The notes under the pieces are model-generated. The model ran no database searches. It was not told the origin of the DNA and saw nothing but the letters and a program-made list of their open reading frames with translations. Below are positions 14,680-23,374 of a DNA stretch of 64,000 nt, in pieces. The position numbers and the translations under genes were made by a program. Origin of the DNA: Rhodospirillales bacterium (GTDB taxonomy: Bacteria; Pseudomonadota; Alphaproteobacteria; Rhodospirillales; Casp-alpha2); the NCBI GenBank assembly GCA_017640505.1, contig JAEPQO010000001.1, forward strand, positions 946,625 to 1,010,624, written 5' to 3'. The first letter of the stretch is position 1. Each line of letters begins with the position of its first letter.

Positions 14680-15453
14680 TTGGAAAACGTCATATCGATC
14701 CTGATCGAGGGCACCGGCCTCGACATCTGGGGCTTCGTCATCATGTGCGGGGTCTCGTTCGCAGGCAGCTTCATCGCCGCGTCGCTGGGGCTCGGCGGCG
14801 GGCTACTGGTAATGGCGACGATGGCGACCCTGCTGCCGCCCCAGGTGCTGATCCCACTGCACGGGATCGTGCAACTGGGCTCCAATGCCGGGCGCGCGGC
14901 GATCATGCGCGCGGACATCCTGAAGCACGTCATTCCGCCATTCCTGATCGGGACGGTGATTGGCGCGGCCATCGGTGGCAACCTCGTGGTCACGCTGCCG
15001 ACGGCGCTGCTGCAGCTGGTGCTCGGCGCGTTCGTGCTCTACGCGACGTGGGGGCCGAAGCTGCGGACCCAGGAACCGTCCAGACGCGCGTTCTTCGGGA
15101 TCGGGCTTTTCGGCGCGCTGGCGACCATGTTCGTCGGCGCCACCGGGCCGCTGGTGGCGCCGTTTGCCGCCGCGGCGTCGGAAAAACGCCAGGAAGTGGT
15201 GGCGACCCACGCGACGATGATGACCATCCAGCATGGCTTCAAGATCATCGCTTTTGGCGTGCTGGGTTTCGCGTTCGGGCCCTACATTCCACTGCTTTGC
15301 GGTTTGCTCGCATGCGGTTTCGCCGGCACCTGGGTCGGCAAGCACATGCTGAACGCGCTGCCGGAGCGTGCGTTCCGGATCGGCCTCAAGACGCTGATCA
15401 CGCTGCTGGCGATCAGGCTGCTGTTCAAGGGGATCGAGGGCTGGCTGGGTTGA
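14680..15453 (+). CDS. TSUP family (TauE/SafE) permease
   Basis: A 257-residue polytopic inner-membrane protein with about eight hydrophobic segments in two repeated halves, as in TauE/SafE permeases that export sulfite, sulfoacetate or other organic anions. The pore-type text ASLGLGGGLLVM near residue 36 and its counterpart FVGATGPLVAPF near 150 represent the two repeats. The start codon is TTG, with GGGGGGA upstream; no ATG lies nearby. It follows the lipoprotein gene but is separated by about 85 bases. Substrate not inferable. Confidence 0.85.
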   Translation: MENVISILIEGTGLDIWGFVIMCGVSFAGSFIAASLGLGGGLLVMATMATLLPPQVLIPLHGIVQLGSNAGRAAIMRADILKHVIPPFLIGTVIGAAIGGNLVVTLPTALLQLVLGAFVLYATWGPKLRTQEPSRRAFFGIGLFGALATMFVGATGPLVAPFAAAASEKRQEVVATHATMMTIQHGFKIIAFGVLGFAFGPYIPLLCGLLACGFAGTWVGKHMLNALPERAFRIGLKTLITLLAIRLLFKGIEGWLG

Positions 15454-15459
15454 GAAACG

Positions 15460-15546
15460 TCGTCGTCCTGAACTTGGTTCAGGACCCATAAGACCCGGCA
15501 AGGTGTGAGCGAATAACTATGGATCCCAAATCAAGTTTGGGATGAC
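15460..15546. repeat. Dispersed palindromic repeat, family A copy 3
   Basis: Left hairpin TCCTGAAC/GTTCAGGA; right hairpin ATCCCAAA/TTTGGGAT, where both arms differ from the other copies (CCTGAA/TTCAGG) in a way that keeps pairing. The outer CGTCGTC and GATGACG ends are kept. It lies between the convergent permease and aminopeptidase genes. Confidence 0.85.
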
Positions 15547-15601
15547 GTGTGTTTAGAAGTCTTCAACTGGAACGCTTAAAACGCGCTCGGCCGCCCGGCA
15601 T

Positions 15602-17644
15602 TCAGGCGCGCGGCACCTTGATCGGTTTCGTCGCCTTGGCGAGCCAGGCCTTGACCGTCTTGTCGAGCTTCTTCTCGAGCGATTTCTTGACCCATGCGTG
15701 GTAGTCGTTGATCCAGACAATGTCGTCTCGGCTTAGCAGTTTCGGCTCGATCAGGTTCAGGTCATAGGGCGCACACGTCAGCGTTTCAAAGCCGAGCAGC
15801 TTCTTTTCCCAGCCCTTCTCGGCTTTGACGGTTTTGACCATGACAAGGTTCTCGATGCGGATGCCGTAGGCGCCGGACTTGTAGTAGCCGGGTTCGTTGG
15901 AAACGACCATGCCGGGTTCCAGTTCGACCTGGCTCGGACGCTTGGAGATGCCCTGCGGACCTTCGTGGACGCCGAGATAGCTGCCGACCCCGTGACCGGT
16001 GCCGTGCTCGTAATCGAGGCCGATGTCCCACAGCGGCTTGCGCGCCAGCGTGTCGAGCTGGCTGCCGGTGGTGCCTTCCGGGAACTGAGCGCGGGAAAGC
16101 GTGATGTGCCCCTTGAGAACGCGGGTATAGCGGTCCTTCATTTCCTGTGTCGGCTTGCCGATGGCGACCGTGCGCGTCACGTCGGTGGTGCCGTCGAGGA
16201 ACTGGCCGCCGCTGTCCACCAAAAGGAGCGAGCCTTTCTTGAGCTTGGCCGACGACTTTTCCGATGCGCGGTAGTGCACGACGGCGCCGTTGGCGCCGTA
16301 TCCGGCGATGGTCTGGAAACTCGGGCCGCGATGCAGCTCAAGTTCTTCCCTGAGCCCATCGATCTTGAGACCGACGTCCCATTCCGTCGTTTTGCCGCGG
16401 CCGGCGGACTTTTCAATCCAGCAGAGGAAATTGGCGAGCGCGATGCCGTCGCGGAGATGCGCATTGCGCATGCCGTCGCGTTCGGTTTTGTTTTTGGCCG
16501 CTTTCATCGCCAGCGTCGGGTCGCGGGTGTCGACAATCTCGGCGCCGGTCTGGCGGAGCGTAATGGCGATCTTCGCCGGTGCCTGTATCAGGTCGACGCC
16601 GACCTTGAGGCCACGGCTGCCGAGGTGGCTCAGCTCGTCGGCCAGCGCTTCGGTTTCCATGACCACGACTTCCGGGCCGAAGTGGGCTTCCAGGCCCGGG
16701 CTCATCTTGCGCGGGTCGGTGAAAAGTTCGATGCCGCCCTGCGCGTGCGCCACGGCGAACGCCAGCGAGACCGGCGTGCACGGGACGTCCTGGCCACGAA
16801 TGTTCAACAGCCAGGCAATGGCGTCAGGTGCACTAAGGACGACGGAATCGAGACCGGCCTCGTTCATCGCGTCGATCAGGCGTTTGCGCTTCTTGGCCGA
16901 CGCTTCGCCCGCATACTTGGTGGGATGCGCAACCATCGGCGTGATCGGCTGCGGCGGTTGCCCGGCCCAGACCGCATCGACGGGGTTGTCGGGCTGTGCA
17001 ATCAAATAGGCGCCAGCGCGCGTGCAGATGGATTCGAGGCGGTTGCGTTCCGCGCCGGTGATCAGCCACGGATCGAAACCGACGCGCATGCCGTGCGAGA
17101 GATTCTCGGAGAGCCATGTGTGAAGGGATTTGTCAGCGGCGTGGAAAGCATCGAACTGCTTGGAAGAAACCTGCTTCTTGACCTGCAGGGTATAACGGCC
17201 GTCGACGAAGATCGCGGCCTTGCGCGCCATCACCGCGCACGTGCCGGCGGAGCCGGTGAACGCGGTCAGCCATTGCAGCCGTTCCGAGCGGCGCGCGACA
17301 AACTCCCCCTGGTGCTCATCGGCCTTGGGCACGATGAACACGTCGAGGTCGCGGCGCTTTAATTCCTTACGAAGTTCCGAAAGCCGGTCCGGGTCGGTGG
17401 TGCGGCGGGAAAGCCCGTCGTCCATCAGCGTCGCCTGGATACGGCCGTTGAGTTCCTTGAGGGCATCGATGACCTCGTCGCCGGCGTCGGGGCCGATCAG
17501 CGGAATCCAGGCCTCGTCGTCACCGGCGGCAGGCGACGCGAGTACACCGCGCAGGATTTCCCGCGCGCTGACCATATCGACCCGTGCCCCGCTGTCGCGC
17601 AGCAGGCGGTCAAGATCACGATCGAGCTCGCGTCTGTCGGTCAT
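15602..17644 (-). CDS. pepP: Xaa-Pro aminopeptidase (M24B, aminopeptidase P)
   Basis: A 680-residue cytosolic metallopeptidase that removes an N-terminal residue preceding proline. The C-terminal pita-bread domain has the five dinuclear metal ligands: D477 (VDSGGQF), D488 (GTTDVTRT), H551 (GTGHGVG), E584 (SNEPGYY) and E598 (RIENL), with H560 as a further catalytic His. Two creatinase-like N-terminal domains precede it (DVFIVPKADEHQGEFV, WLLNIRGQDVP). About 90 extra residues at the N terminus precede the first domain; they read as coding and start at the only good ATG. A CRP-type palindrome lies about 60 bases upstream. It is a single gene, tail to tail with the permease. Confidence 0.93.
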   Translation of the reverse strand: MTDRRELDRDLDRLLRDSGARVDMVSAREILRGVLASPAAGDDEAWIPLIGPDAGDEVIDALKELNGRIQATLMDDGLSRRTTDPDRLSELRKELKRRDLDVFIVPKADEHQGEFVARRSERLQWLTAFTGSAGTCAVMARKAAIFVDGRYTLQVKKQVSSKQFDAFHAADKSLHTWLSENLSHGMRVGFDPWLITGAERNRLESICTRAGAYLIAQPDNPVDAVWAGQPPQPITPMVAHPTKYAGEASAKKRKRLIDAMNEAGLDSVVLSAPDAIAWLLNIRGQDVPCTPVSLAFAVAHAQGGIELFTDPRKMSPGLEAHFGPEVVVMETEALADELSHLGSRGLKVGVDLIQAPAKIAITLRQTGAEIVDTRDPTLAMKAAKNKTERDGMRNAHLRDGIALANFLCWIEKSAGRGKTTEWDVGLKIDGLREELELHRGPSFQTIAGYGANGAVVHYRASEKSSAKLKKGSLLLVDSGGQFLDGTTDVTRTVAIGKPTQEMKDRYTRVLKGHITLSRAQFPEGTTGSQLDTLARKPLWDIGLDYEHGTGHGVGSYLGVHEGPQGISKRPSQVELEPGMVVSNEPGYYKSGAYGIRIENLVMVKTVKAEKGWEKKLLGFETLTCAPYDLNLIEPKLLSRDDIVWINDYHAWVKKSLEKKLDKTVKAWLAKATKPIKVPRA

Positions 17645-17705
17645 AGCGCGGGAAGGCTAGGGGGCTTACCGGGCGGACGCAAGCGTTATCTTATTTTGCA
17701 TAGCT

Positions 17706-17721
17706 TGTGACGAAAATCACA
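17706..17721. promoter_or_regulatory. CRP/FNR-type operator, perfect TGTGA-N6-TCACA
   Basis: TGTGA (17706-17710), six bases, TCACA (17717-17721): an exact match to the palindrome bound by CRP-family regulators. It is 62 bases from the pepP start on one side and about 150 from the DUF1127 gene on the other, so it could serve either. A second inverted repeat, GCAAAAA/TTTTTGC, is at 17754-17773. Confidence 0.55.
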
Positions 17722-17867
17722 CCTTTATTATGCGTCAAATGCATGGCTGGTGCGCAAAAACGGCGCTTTTTGCAGTGCAACATGAGGCGTATACCCAGCG
17801 TCAGAAACAAGGGCGACGCGGACAGAGCTGCGCCGGCCTGATCTTCCAGAACGAAGGAACAGGTAAG

Positions 17868-18254
17868 ATGAACAAGATTGACACCGTGACCGCCGGTCTG
17901 CCGCTTTTCGAGACGCCCAAGCAGCTCTCCGATGCAGATGTGAAAGCGATCATCGAATACGCGCACCGCATGCGCAACGAAGCGATCGCCGCCATGATCA
18001 AAGGCGCGTTTGCCTCGATCAAGGGTGCCTTCCGTGCGCGCCGCACCGCCCGTGCCCTGCACCAGCTGTCCGACAGCGTGCTCGCCGACATCGGCATCGA
18101 ACGCTCGCAGATCGCTTCGATCAGCCAGCAACTCGCCAACGGCACGTATTCGCCGGAAGCGGTCGCCGCCGCGGCCCCGGTCATCGGTCTCGCAGCCGTG
18201 CAGGCCGAAGCCACCAAGGACGACAGCCAGCCGGAACTTCCGCTGGCCGCCTAA
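17868..18254 (+). CDS. DUF1127 domain protein
   Basis: A 128-residue soluble protein. Its middle (about residues 52-80) is the small Arg-rich DUF1127/YjiS helix pair, with the hallmark LSDSVLADIGIERSQI preceded by FRARRTARALHQL. Proteins with this domain in alphaproteobacteria include small RNA-linked regulators of phosphate and carbon use, but here extra N- and C-terminal parts are present (an Ala-rich tail ending PELPLAA), making it longer than the usual ~45-70 residues. The start is chosen at 17868 because AAGGAACAGG precedes it. An intrinsic terminator follows 50 bases after the stop, so it is a single-gene transcript. Function unknown. Confidence 0.75.
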   Translation: MNKIDTVTAGLPLFETPKQLSDADVKAIIEYAHRMRNEAIAAMIKGAFASIKGAFRARRTARALHQLSDSVLADIGIERSQIASISQQLANGTYSPEAVAAAAPVIGLAAVQAEATKDDSQPELPLAA

Positions 18255-18303
18255 CGGCAAACACATTTACTCGTCAGGTTTCTCCCAGACCAACGACGAT
18301 CCG

Positions 18304-18339
18304 AACGGCAGCCCATTCCCCCGGGCTGCCGTTCTTTTT
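18304..18339 (+). terminator. Intrinsic terminator after the DUF1127 gene
   Basis: AACGGCAGCCC (18304-18314) pairs perfectly with GGGCTGCCGTT (18323-18333) and is followed by a CTTTTT run (18334-18339). This is a textbook rho-independent terminator on the plus strand; it also faces the end of the convergent PAS gene. Confidence 0.93.
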
Positions 18340-18348
18340 CGCGCAGCC

Positions 18349-18855
18349 TCAAGGCGCGAACTGCCCGAACAGCTTTTTCAGGTCTTCGTTGTTCTCGCCG
18401 TATTCCTCCATGCTCAGCACGGCGGTGACCGTCTCGCCGTCATCGCTCAGCGGAAACCGCCGCACGACGTAGCGCCGTTCGAGCCCTTTGTCGTCTTCAA
18501 ACTGGCAGACGTATGTCATGGGCGTTCGTGCCGTGACGACCAGTTCATACTGCTTGAAAAGGATTGTGCTGTATTCGGCGGGCGGGACCGTGGTCACGGA
18601 CTGCCTGGTTGCATCGAGGTCGTGCATCTGCGTGATGCCCGTCCCCCAGAACCGGTAAATGAAGTCCAGTGGCGAAGGCACGACATCGACGACGCATATT
18701 CTTGGTATGGCCTTCGACGGCACCTGCATCAGGTCGATCGCGGCCCAGGGGGGTGCGAAATGCTTGCCCCGTGCATCTTCCCAAAGTTTGGTAACGAACG
18801 CGATGTCGGCGTACGCGCTCGAGAGATCATCCAAAATTTCAAACGTTGCTTTCAA
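18349..18855 (-). CDS. PAS_5-type PAS domain protein
   Basis: A 168-residue protein made of one PAS-like sensory domain. The segment IYRFWGTGITQMHDLDATRQ, at residues 66-85, resembles the PAS_5 (formerly DUF1457) family that is very common in Rhodospirillales, often in many copies and without an output domain. It ends with a beta strand YVVRRFPLSDDG typical of these proteins. No signal peptide or membrane helix is seen, so it is likely cytosolic and may bind a small ligand or a partner protein. It is a single gene, convergent with the terminator of the DUF1127 gene. Confidence 0.75.
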   Translation of the reverse strand: MKATFEILDDLSSAYADIAFVTKLWEDARGKHFAPPWAAIDLMQVPSKAIPRICVVDVVPSPLDFIYRFWGTGITQMHDLDATRQSVTTVPPAEYSTILFKQYELVVTARTPMTYVCQFEDDKGLERRYVVRRFPLSDDGETVTAVLSMEEYGENNEDLKKLFGQFAP

Positions 18856-19054
18856 ATGCCCTCTCGAAACCGGTGCGGCTCAGCCGTTCGAATCAACCAC
18901 TATTAATATGGTAATAGCAAATCATGTGTTGCAACCGGTGGCCATCTGCCAGACCGGTCATTCTTCACGGAATGCTGATGCAAAGTTGATTGGTCACGCG
19001 AACGTCTGCCGCCGCAGAATGCTGGGCGTCGCCGAAAACCGGAAAGGCAGGCAG

Positions 19055-20449
19055 ATGGCCATCACTGAGTCCGCGATCAGGTCCCGTTCCCGCATCATTG
19101 CCGCTTCGTCGTTGATCTTGCTCGCGCTGTTCTGGACAAGCAGCGCCAAGGCCGAACAAACCGCGCCCCGTCCAAGCCACGTGATCGAACAGTTCGGCAC
19201 ACTACCCGCCGTCCCCGAAGGCCCGTTCCCGGACGCGTTGCAGGCCGCCGTGCAGGTGGCGCTCCTCGACAGTGTCGTGCATGCGTCGTGGGGCGATGAG
19301 GAACGCGCCGCGCTGGCGGAAATCGCGGCGTCGAACGATCCCCGCGCCGCCTGGATCATCGCCGACATGATGCGCTTTATCTCGCAACCCTGGCTGCATC
19401 AGGAACTGGCCGATGCGGCGTCGGCGTTGCTGGGCATCGGCGCGAAACCGGGCAACGACTGGGGCGTCGTGACCGATCACCTGATCGCCTGGGATATCCC
19501 GGCGCCGCCGGATTACCTCAGCGCCAAGCGGACCATCTTCACGACGCTGGTCCGGGGCTGGGACAGGATTTTTGTCGAGGGCGATATCGACTGGCGGTAC
19601 GTGTCGTGGGGCGGCGTGCTGATCGATGACCGGCCTTACGACACGACGGACGAGCCGTGCAACTGCATCCCCGCGGCTGACAATCCCGGCGTCAGCAGCG
19701 CCGAAGACGCAACGTGGCTGAAAGACGACGACATCGTCTTCGGGGTCGAGGTCAACGGCGAATACCGGGCCTACCCGAGGCGCATCATGGAAGTGCGTGA
19801 GATGGTCAACGATACGCTCGGCGGCCGGCATCTGGGCATCCCGTACTGCACGCTTTGCGGTGCGGCGCAGGCCTATTTCACGGACCAACTGCCGCCGGGC
19901 ATCGAGCGGCCGGTGCTGCGCACGTCGGGCCTGCTGATCCGCTCCAACAAGGTGATGTACGACATCCGGACGTATTCGGTGTTCGATACGTTTCTTGGCA
20001 AGGCGGTGACGGGATCGCTCGCCGAAAAGAACCTGCAGCTGGAACAGGCGGGTGTCGTGACGACGGACTGGGGCACGTGGAAGAAAGCGCATCCCGAAAC
20101 AACGGTGCTGGTCGAGGCTCTGGCGCTCGGCCGTAATTTCGATTTCCGCAGCGGCCGGGACGCTGACGGGCCGATCTTTCCGGTCGGCGACGTCGATCCG
20201 CGCCTGCCGGTGCACGAAGACATCGTCGGCGTCGTCACGGCATCCGGCAAGCCGGTCGCGTTCCAGCGCAGCAAGGCGTTGTTGGCACTGTTGAACGGCG
20301 ACGAGATTGCGGTCGAGAACGTGCGCCTGAAGCTCGACGCCGGCGGCATTCGCGCCGTCGATGCGAACGGCGCCGATCTCGGCAGCCATCAGGCGTTCTG
20401 GTTCGCCTGGTCGCAGTTCCATCCCGCGACCGCGCTCTGGCCGGAGTAA
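19055..20449 (+). CDS. DUF3179 domain secreted protein
   Basis: A 464-residue protein with an N-terminal signal/anchor (about residues 10-33, ending SSAKA) and a large DUF3179 domain. The family hallmarks are the stretch around FGVEVNGEYRAYPRRI and the motif IPYCTLCGAAQAY with two cysteines, plus RTSGLLIRSNKVMYD later on. Members are secreted or periplasmic and of unknown biochemical role. The ATG at 19055 follows GGCAGGC; an in-frame extension upstream is rejected because it crosses an AT-rich gap with an inverted repeat (CTATTA 18900-18905, TAATAG 18912-18917) that may be the promoter or operator region. It is a single gene. Confidence 0.8.
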   Translation: MAITESAIRSRSRIIAASSLILLALFWTSSAKAEQTAPRPSHVIEQFGTLPAVPEGPFPDALQAAVQVALLDSVVHASWGDEERAALAEIAASNDPRAAWIIADMMRFISQPWLHQELADAASALLGIGAKPGNDWGVVTDHLIAWDIPAPPDYLSAKRTIFTTLVRGWDRIFVEGDIDWRYVSWGGVLIDDRPYDTTDEPCNCIPAADNPGVSSAEDATWLKDDDIVFGVEVNGEYRAYPRRIMEVREMVNDTLGGRHLGIPYCTLCGAAQAYFTDQLPPGIERPVLRTSGLLIRSNKVMYDIRTYSVFDTFLGKAVTGSLAEKNLQLEQAGVVTTDWGTWKKAHPETTVLVEALALGRNFDFRSGRDADGPIFPVGDVDPRLPVHEDIVGVVTASGKPVAFQRSKALLALLNGDEIAVENVRLKLDAGGIRAVDANGADLGSHQAFWFAWSQFHPATALWPE

Positions 20450-20466
20450 CGGCGGGCGACGGGCGG

Positions 20467-20799
20467 CTACTTCGAAATTGGCACGTAACCGAGGCGGCGC
20501 ATGCAGCTGTCGAACGCGCGCTGCTGGACGCGGCCGAGTTCGTAGCTGCTCATCCGCTGATTGTAGCTGTTGAGCCCGCCGGACAGATTGTCGCCGGCGG
20601 GGGCGTTGGCGGGCAGGCCGGCTTCGCGCTCCATTTCACGCCGGGCATAACGCCGGCATTCGCCGCGGTCCTGGGCCCAGGCCTCCTGTGGCAGTGTCGG
20701 GTGCTGCCAGTTCACCGCCGAGACGCGCTTCTGTGCGCAGCCGCCGATGGCGAGAACGCCCAATAGTGTCAGGGTAACGGCCGTGGCGGTGCGTCTCAT
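20467..20799 (-). CDS. Small lipoprotein of unknown function
   Basis: A 110-residue protein with a lipoprotein signal (lipobox IGGC at about residues 18-21). The mature part has several conserved-looking Cys and Arg residues (RGECRRYARREMERE, FDSCMRRLGY), a pattern common in small alphaproteobacterial outer-membrane lipoproteins of unknown role. The ATG at 20799 overlaps the TGA of the tlpA-like gene by four bases, so the two are coupled; GGGGGG precedes the start. Confidence 0.7.
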   Translation of the reverse strand: MRRTATAVTLTLLGVLAIGGCAQKRVSAVNWQHPTLPQEAWAQDRGECRRYARREMEREAGLPANAPAGDNLSGGLNSYNQRMSSYELGRVQQRAFDSCMRRLGYVPISK

Positions 20800-21386
20800 G
20801 ATCCCCCCGGTGCCAGGCAACGCTTGAAGTAAGCGACGGCGTCGGGTGTGTCGTATTTCATCAGGCCGACGATGCGTGCGACCTCGCGGCCCTCGGCGTC
20901 GATCAGTAGCGTCGTCGGCAGGCCGCGAATGCCGAGTGTGCTGCCCGATTTCGACGGCGTCACCAGTGACGGCAGGTTCTTGATGCCATAGCGTTCGAAG
21001 AACGGCGCGACAACCTTGTGCCCGCCCCGGTCCATGGAGATGGCGATGACGTCGATACCGTCATCGGCAAGCTCTGCCTTGAGGTTATCCAGTTCCGGCA
21101 TTTCGCGGACGCACGGTGCGCACCAGGTTGCCCAGAAGTTGACGATGACGCCGCGGCCCTTGAAATCGGCGAGGCCCAGCTCGTCGCCGTCGGCGGTCGT
21201 GATCGGGAACGCGGGCGGCGCCTTGGCGGGTTCGGTGACGCTCAGTGCCTTGAACGCTTTGCCTTCGGCTTCGCAGCGGTCGGCATGATCGCTTGCAAGC
21301 GCAGGAGATATAAGGGAAAACACGGCAACGAGCGGCAACGCCGTCATTAAGATTTTGAAGGACGCGCTGAGGCGCTGACGTTTCAT
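20796..21386 (-). CDS. TlpA-family thiol:disulfide reductase
   Basis: A 196-residue periplasmic thioredoxin-fold protein. A signal peptide or anchor (residues 8-31) leads to a TlpA/ResA-like domain with the redox motif WCAPC at 88-92 and the cis-Pro segment GLPTTLLID. It should reduce disulfides in exported proteins such as apocytochromes or copper-site proteins. The gene is divergent from argH, an arrangement common in alphaproteobacteria, and it is followed by a coupled lipoprotein gene. Two cysteines in the N-terminal and C-terminal parts (C38, and one in FKRCLAPG) are extra to the active pair. Confidence 0.9.
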   Translation of the reverse strand: MKRQRLSASFKILMTALPLVAVFSLISPALASDHADRCEAEGKAFKALSVTEPAKAPPAFPITTADGDELGLADFKGRGVIVNFWATWCAPCVREMPELDNLKAELADDGIDVIAISMDRGGHKVVAPFFERYGIKNLPSLVTPSKSGSTLGIRGLPTTLLIDAEGREVARIVGLMKYDTPDAVAYFKRCLAPGGS

Positions 21387-21447
21387 GGTCTATCCTGTCA
21401 TCCGGGTGGCCATGCCCAGTATTTAGGACGATAAAGGCAGGAATGCC

Positions 21448-22866
21448 ATGACCGATAAGAAGAACGAACAAAAACCGGACGGCACCCAGACAAGTGCGAT
21501 GTGGGGTGGCCGCTTCTCGGCCGGGCCGTCGGCGGTCATGGAAGCGATCAATGCCTCCATCGGTTTCGACAAAAAGCTCTATCGGCAGGATATCCAGGGC
21601 TCTCAGGCGCATGCCCGGATGCTGGCCGATCAGGGCATCATCACGTCCGATGACGCCGACGCCATTATCAAGGGGCTCGACGATATCAAAGCCGAGATCG
21701 AGGCAGGGACGTTCGAATTTTCCGCCGCGCTCGAGGACATCCATATGAACGTCGAGGCAGCGCTGCGTGCCCGCATCGGCGACGCCGCGGGCCGGCTGCA
21801 TACAGCGCGGTCCCGGAACGATCAGGTGGCGACGGATCTGAAGCTTTGGGTGCGCGATGCGCTGGACGGACTCGATCGTGATCTGCAGGCCCTGCAGACG
21901 GCGCTGATCGAACAGGCGGAAAAGCACGCCGCCAGCGCCATGCCCGGTTTCACGCACATGCAGACGGCGCAGCCGGTGACGCTCGGTCACCATCTGCTGG
22001 CCTACGTCGAAATGCTCGGGCGCGACCGCTCGCGGGTGACCGACGCCCGGGCGCGGATGAACGAAAGCCCGCTCGGTGCCGCCGCGCTGGCCGGCACGTC
22101 GTTCCCGATCGACCGGGAAAAAACGGCGGCTGCGCTCGGCTTTGACCGCCCCGCCGCCAATTCGCTGGATGCCGTGTCGGACCGGGACTTCGCGATGGAA
22201 TACATGAGCGCGGCCGCGATTTGCGCCGTGCATCTGTCCCGGCTGGCGGAAGAGATCGTGCTCTGGTGTTCGGACCAGTTCGGTTACGTGCGCCTCGCCG
22301 ACGAATTTTCGACCGGTAGTTCGATCATGCCGCAGAAACGCAATCCCGACGCCGCCGAACTGGTACGCGCCAAGGCGGGCCGGGTGATCGGCATGCTGAA
22401 TGCGCTGATGATCGTCATGAAGGGCCTGCCGATGACGTACGGCAAGGACATGCAGGATGATAAGGAGCCGGTGTTCGAGGTCGCCGATACCATGGCGCTG
22501 TCGCTGGCGGCGATGACCGGGATGATCGAAGGCGCGATCTTCAACGCGGAGCGCATGAAGGCGGACGCGGGCAAGGGCTTTTCGACCGCGACGGATCTTG
22601 CCGACTGGCTTGTGCGGACGCTTTCGATGCCGTTCCGCGATGCGCATCACGTCACGGGCGCGCTGGTCAAAATGGCCGAGGACAAGGGCTGCGGCCTCGA
22701 AGATCTCTCGCTCGCCGACATGCAGTCGGTCGAGGCAGGGATCACCGATGCGGTGTTCGGGGTGCTGGGCGTCGACAATTCCGTCGCCAGCCGCAAAAGT
22801 TACGGCGGCACGGCGCCCGACAACGTGGCCGCGCAGGTCGCCGCCGCGCGCAAACGCTGGCTCTGA
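21448..22866 (+). CDS. argH: Argininosuccinate lyase
   Basis: The last enzyme of arginine synthesis, splitting argininosuccinate into arginine and fumarate in the cytosol. The 472-residue protein is of normal length (about 460) with a short extra polar N terminus ([14 protein letters not shown]). Family signatures are [28 protein letters not shown]-like [17 protein letters not shown] and the active-site loop [15 protein letters not shown] with the catalytic Ser. It stands between the divergent tlpA gene and the two coiled-coil genes; argH-(lipoprotein)-lysA proximity is usual in this class, here with an insertion of about 1.1 kb. Confidence 0.97.
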   Translation: MTDKKNEQKPDGTQTSAMWGGRFSAGPSAVMEAINASIGFDKKLYRQDIQGSQAHARMLADQGIITSDDADAIIKGLDDIKAEIEAGTFEFSAALEDIHMNVEAALRARIGDAAGRLHTARSRNDQVATDLKLWVRDALDGLDRDLQALQTALIEQAEKHAASAMPGFTHMQTAQPVTLGHHLLAYVEMLGRDRSRVTDARARMNESPLGAAALAGTSFPIDREKTAAALGFDRPAANSLDAVSDRDFAMEYMSAAAICAVHLSRLAEEIVLWCSDQFGYVRLADEFSTGSSIMPQKRNPDAAELVRAKAGRVIGMLNALMIVMKGLPMTYGKDMQDDKEPVFEVADTMALSLAAMTGMIEGAIFNAERMKADAGKGFSTATDLADWLVRTLSMPFRDAHHVTGALVKMAEDKGCGLEDLSLADMQSVEAGITDAVFGVLGVDNSVASRKSYGGTAPDNVAAQVAAARKRWL

Positions 22867-22991
22867 CGAAGAACACCTGGGCGAAATTTCGTTTCAATGA
22901 GATCTGCCGTCCGCAAGCATATTAGCGGATGACGGTACCGCTCGATAACGATCTGGCGTTCTCCCCGCGTTTCGTTGACGTCACAGGATAA

Positions 22992-23028
22992 GCTCCTAAG
23001 TGTTTAATAGTAAACATGTTTTAGGAGC
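22992..23028 (+). promoter_or_regulatory. Hairpin that can mask the ribosome-binding site of the next gene
   Basis: GCTCCTAA (22992-22999) is complementary to TTAGGAGC (23021-23028), which contains the AGGAG ribosome-binding site of the gene at 23041. An inner stem GTTTA (23002-23006) with TAAAC (23011-23015) caps the loop. In the transcript this would hide the ribosome-binding site and open on warming or on binding of a factor; as DNA it could equally be a repressor operator. Confidence 0.5.
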
Positions 23029-23040
23029 GAGTAATTTCCG

Positions 23041-23328
23041 ATGACCAATAAACATGCCTATGAACAGAAGCTGCGTGCGCAGTTCGACGAATGGTCCGCC
23101 GAGATCGACAAGCTGCGCGCCAAGGCCGACAAGGCCGATGCCGATGCGAAGATCGCGCTAAACCGTGAACTCGACGATCTGCGCCAGAAACGTGACGAGG
23201 TGCAGCAGAAGCTGGATGACCTGTCGGCCGCGGGCGAAGAAGCCTGGGGCGACGTGAAAGCCGGTGTCGAGCAGGCCACGCGCACCCTTGGCGATGCACT
23301 CGCCCAGGCGCAGTCCCGTTTCGGCTGA
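23041..23328 (+). CDS. Cytosolic coiled-coil protein, sll1863-like stress-response family
   Basis: A 95-residue, almost wholly helical protein with heptad-like Leu/Ala spacing from residue 5 to 65 (QKLRAQFDEWSAEIDKLRAK and on). The C-terminal segment AGEEAWGDVKAGVEQATRTL has the Trp-containing motif of small stress-induced coiled-coil proteins of the sll1863 type. No signal peptide. It precedes an exported protein with the same motif by 46 bases, so the two probably share a transcript. The ribosome-binding site is within a hairpin. A role in envelope or cytosolic stress is inferred only from family resemblance. Confidence 0.75.
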   Translation: MTNKHAYEQKLRAQFDEWSAEIDKLRAKADKADADAKIALNRELDDLRQKRDEVQQKLDDLSAAGEEAWGDVKAGVEQATRTLGDALAQAQSRFG

Positions 23329-23374
23329 TCACCCCCTTTTTATTCCCTGAATTTTAAATGAGAGGAGACTGAAA

